Origin: Opitutia bacterium
GTDB taxonomy: Bacteria; Verrucomicrobiota; Verrucomicrobiia; Opitutales; Seribacteraceae
NCBI GenBank assembly: GCA_002721705.1
Contig: PBLJ01000041.1
Span: forward strand, 4,555-38,340
DNA: 33,786 nt
Direction: 5' to 3'
Within the stretch, counting starts at the first letter, position 1, and each line of letters starts with the position of its first letter. Both the position numbers and the translations under genes were made by a program. This document shows, in pieces, positions 33,684 to 33,786 of this stretch. The notes beneath the pieces were generated by a model that saw only the letters and a program-made list of their open reading frames with translations, was not told the origin of the DNA and searched no databases.

Positions 33684-33786
33684 TTAAAGTCCGAGCAGCT
33701 CGTTCATGAGCTGAGCGGTTTTGTCGTCTCCGCCGTCTCCGCCTTCCCGGGTGACCCATCCGGAGAAATCGATGCGTTCCAATTCG
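33684..33786 (-). CDS. C-terminus of an unidentified protein (partial)
   Basis: The frame is open from the right edge to a stop at 33684 and encodes the last 33 residues (LERIDFSGWVTREGGDGGDD, ending TAQLMNELLGL). The N-terminal part lies outside the window. The fragment is too short to assign a family. The frame is supported only by the lack of stops and by its position on the opposite strand to the convergent HTH gene. Confidence 0.5.
   Translation of the reverse strand, partial: ELERIDFSGWVTREGGDGGDDKTAQLMNELLGL

Overview
The window looks like a chromosomal segment of a Verrucomicrobiota bacterium, with Planctomycetota the main alternative. This is an inference from gene content: a Tat-exported DUF1501 protein, a PSCyt1-type cytochrome domain, two exported sulfatases, PhoD-like phosphatases, exported Gfo/Idh/MocA oxidoreductases, a DWG-type Ser/Thr kinase and a eukaryote-like type II glutamine synthetase. 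Intergenic regions are short, genes are often co-directional, and Shine-Dalgarno signals are mostly weak. No rRNA, tRNA, CRISPR array, insertion sequence or prophage gene was seen.

Layout. 1-2509 (minus): a UPF0261/Tm-1-like gene and a TIM-barrel 'PEP hydrolase' family gene lie 4 bp apart, followed by the start of a DUF1501 gene. 2596-5923 (plus): an exported PhoD-like phosphatase with an extra beta-sandwich domain and an exported alpha/beta hydrolase, closed by a strong two-way terminator at 5951-5980. 6035-6748 (minus): a Bax-inhibitor-1 family membrane protein. 6905-10017 (plus): a sulfatase with a HEAT-repeat tail and an exported protein of unknown function. 9989-11964 (minus): hflK-hflC. 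12170-14026 (plus): a second PhoD-like phosphatase, convergent with a Tat-exported Gfo/Idh/MocA oxidoreductase (14035-15318, minus). 15489-16466 (plus): a Ser/Thr kinase. 16579-21086 (plus): a run of exported proteins, namely a Gfo/Idh/MocA protein, a START-like lipid-binding protein, an S41 peptidase, a sulfatase and a small unknown protein. 21100-25859 (minus): GIY-YIG protein, type II glutamine synthetase with a sigma-54-type promoter, YqgE/AlgH protein, c-type cytochrome protein and three unknown genes (one lipoprotein). 25942-32216: an exported trypsin-like PDZ protease, the proteostasis operon tig-clpP-clpX, an M42 aminopeptidase (minus) and hisA. 32301-33679 (plus): a small basic one-helix membrane protein and an HTH protein with a long acidic tail. 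The last 103 bases hold the C-terminus of an unidentified minus-strand gene.

How the parts may work together. Two themes recur. One is periplasmic or cell-surface breakdown of sulfated and phosphorylated organic matter (sulfatases, PhoD-like enzymes, hydrolases, oxidoreductases). The other is protein quality control (HflKC, trigger factor, ClpXP, HtrA-like protease, S41 and M42 peptidases). I did not find a defence island or a biosynthetic cluster. The best leads for something undescribed are the exported cassette at 16579-21086, the HTH plus acidic-tail protein at 32582-33679, and the sigma-54-like promoter with overlapping palindrome in front of the type II glutamine synthetase.
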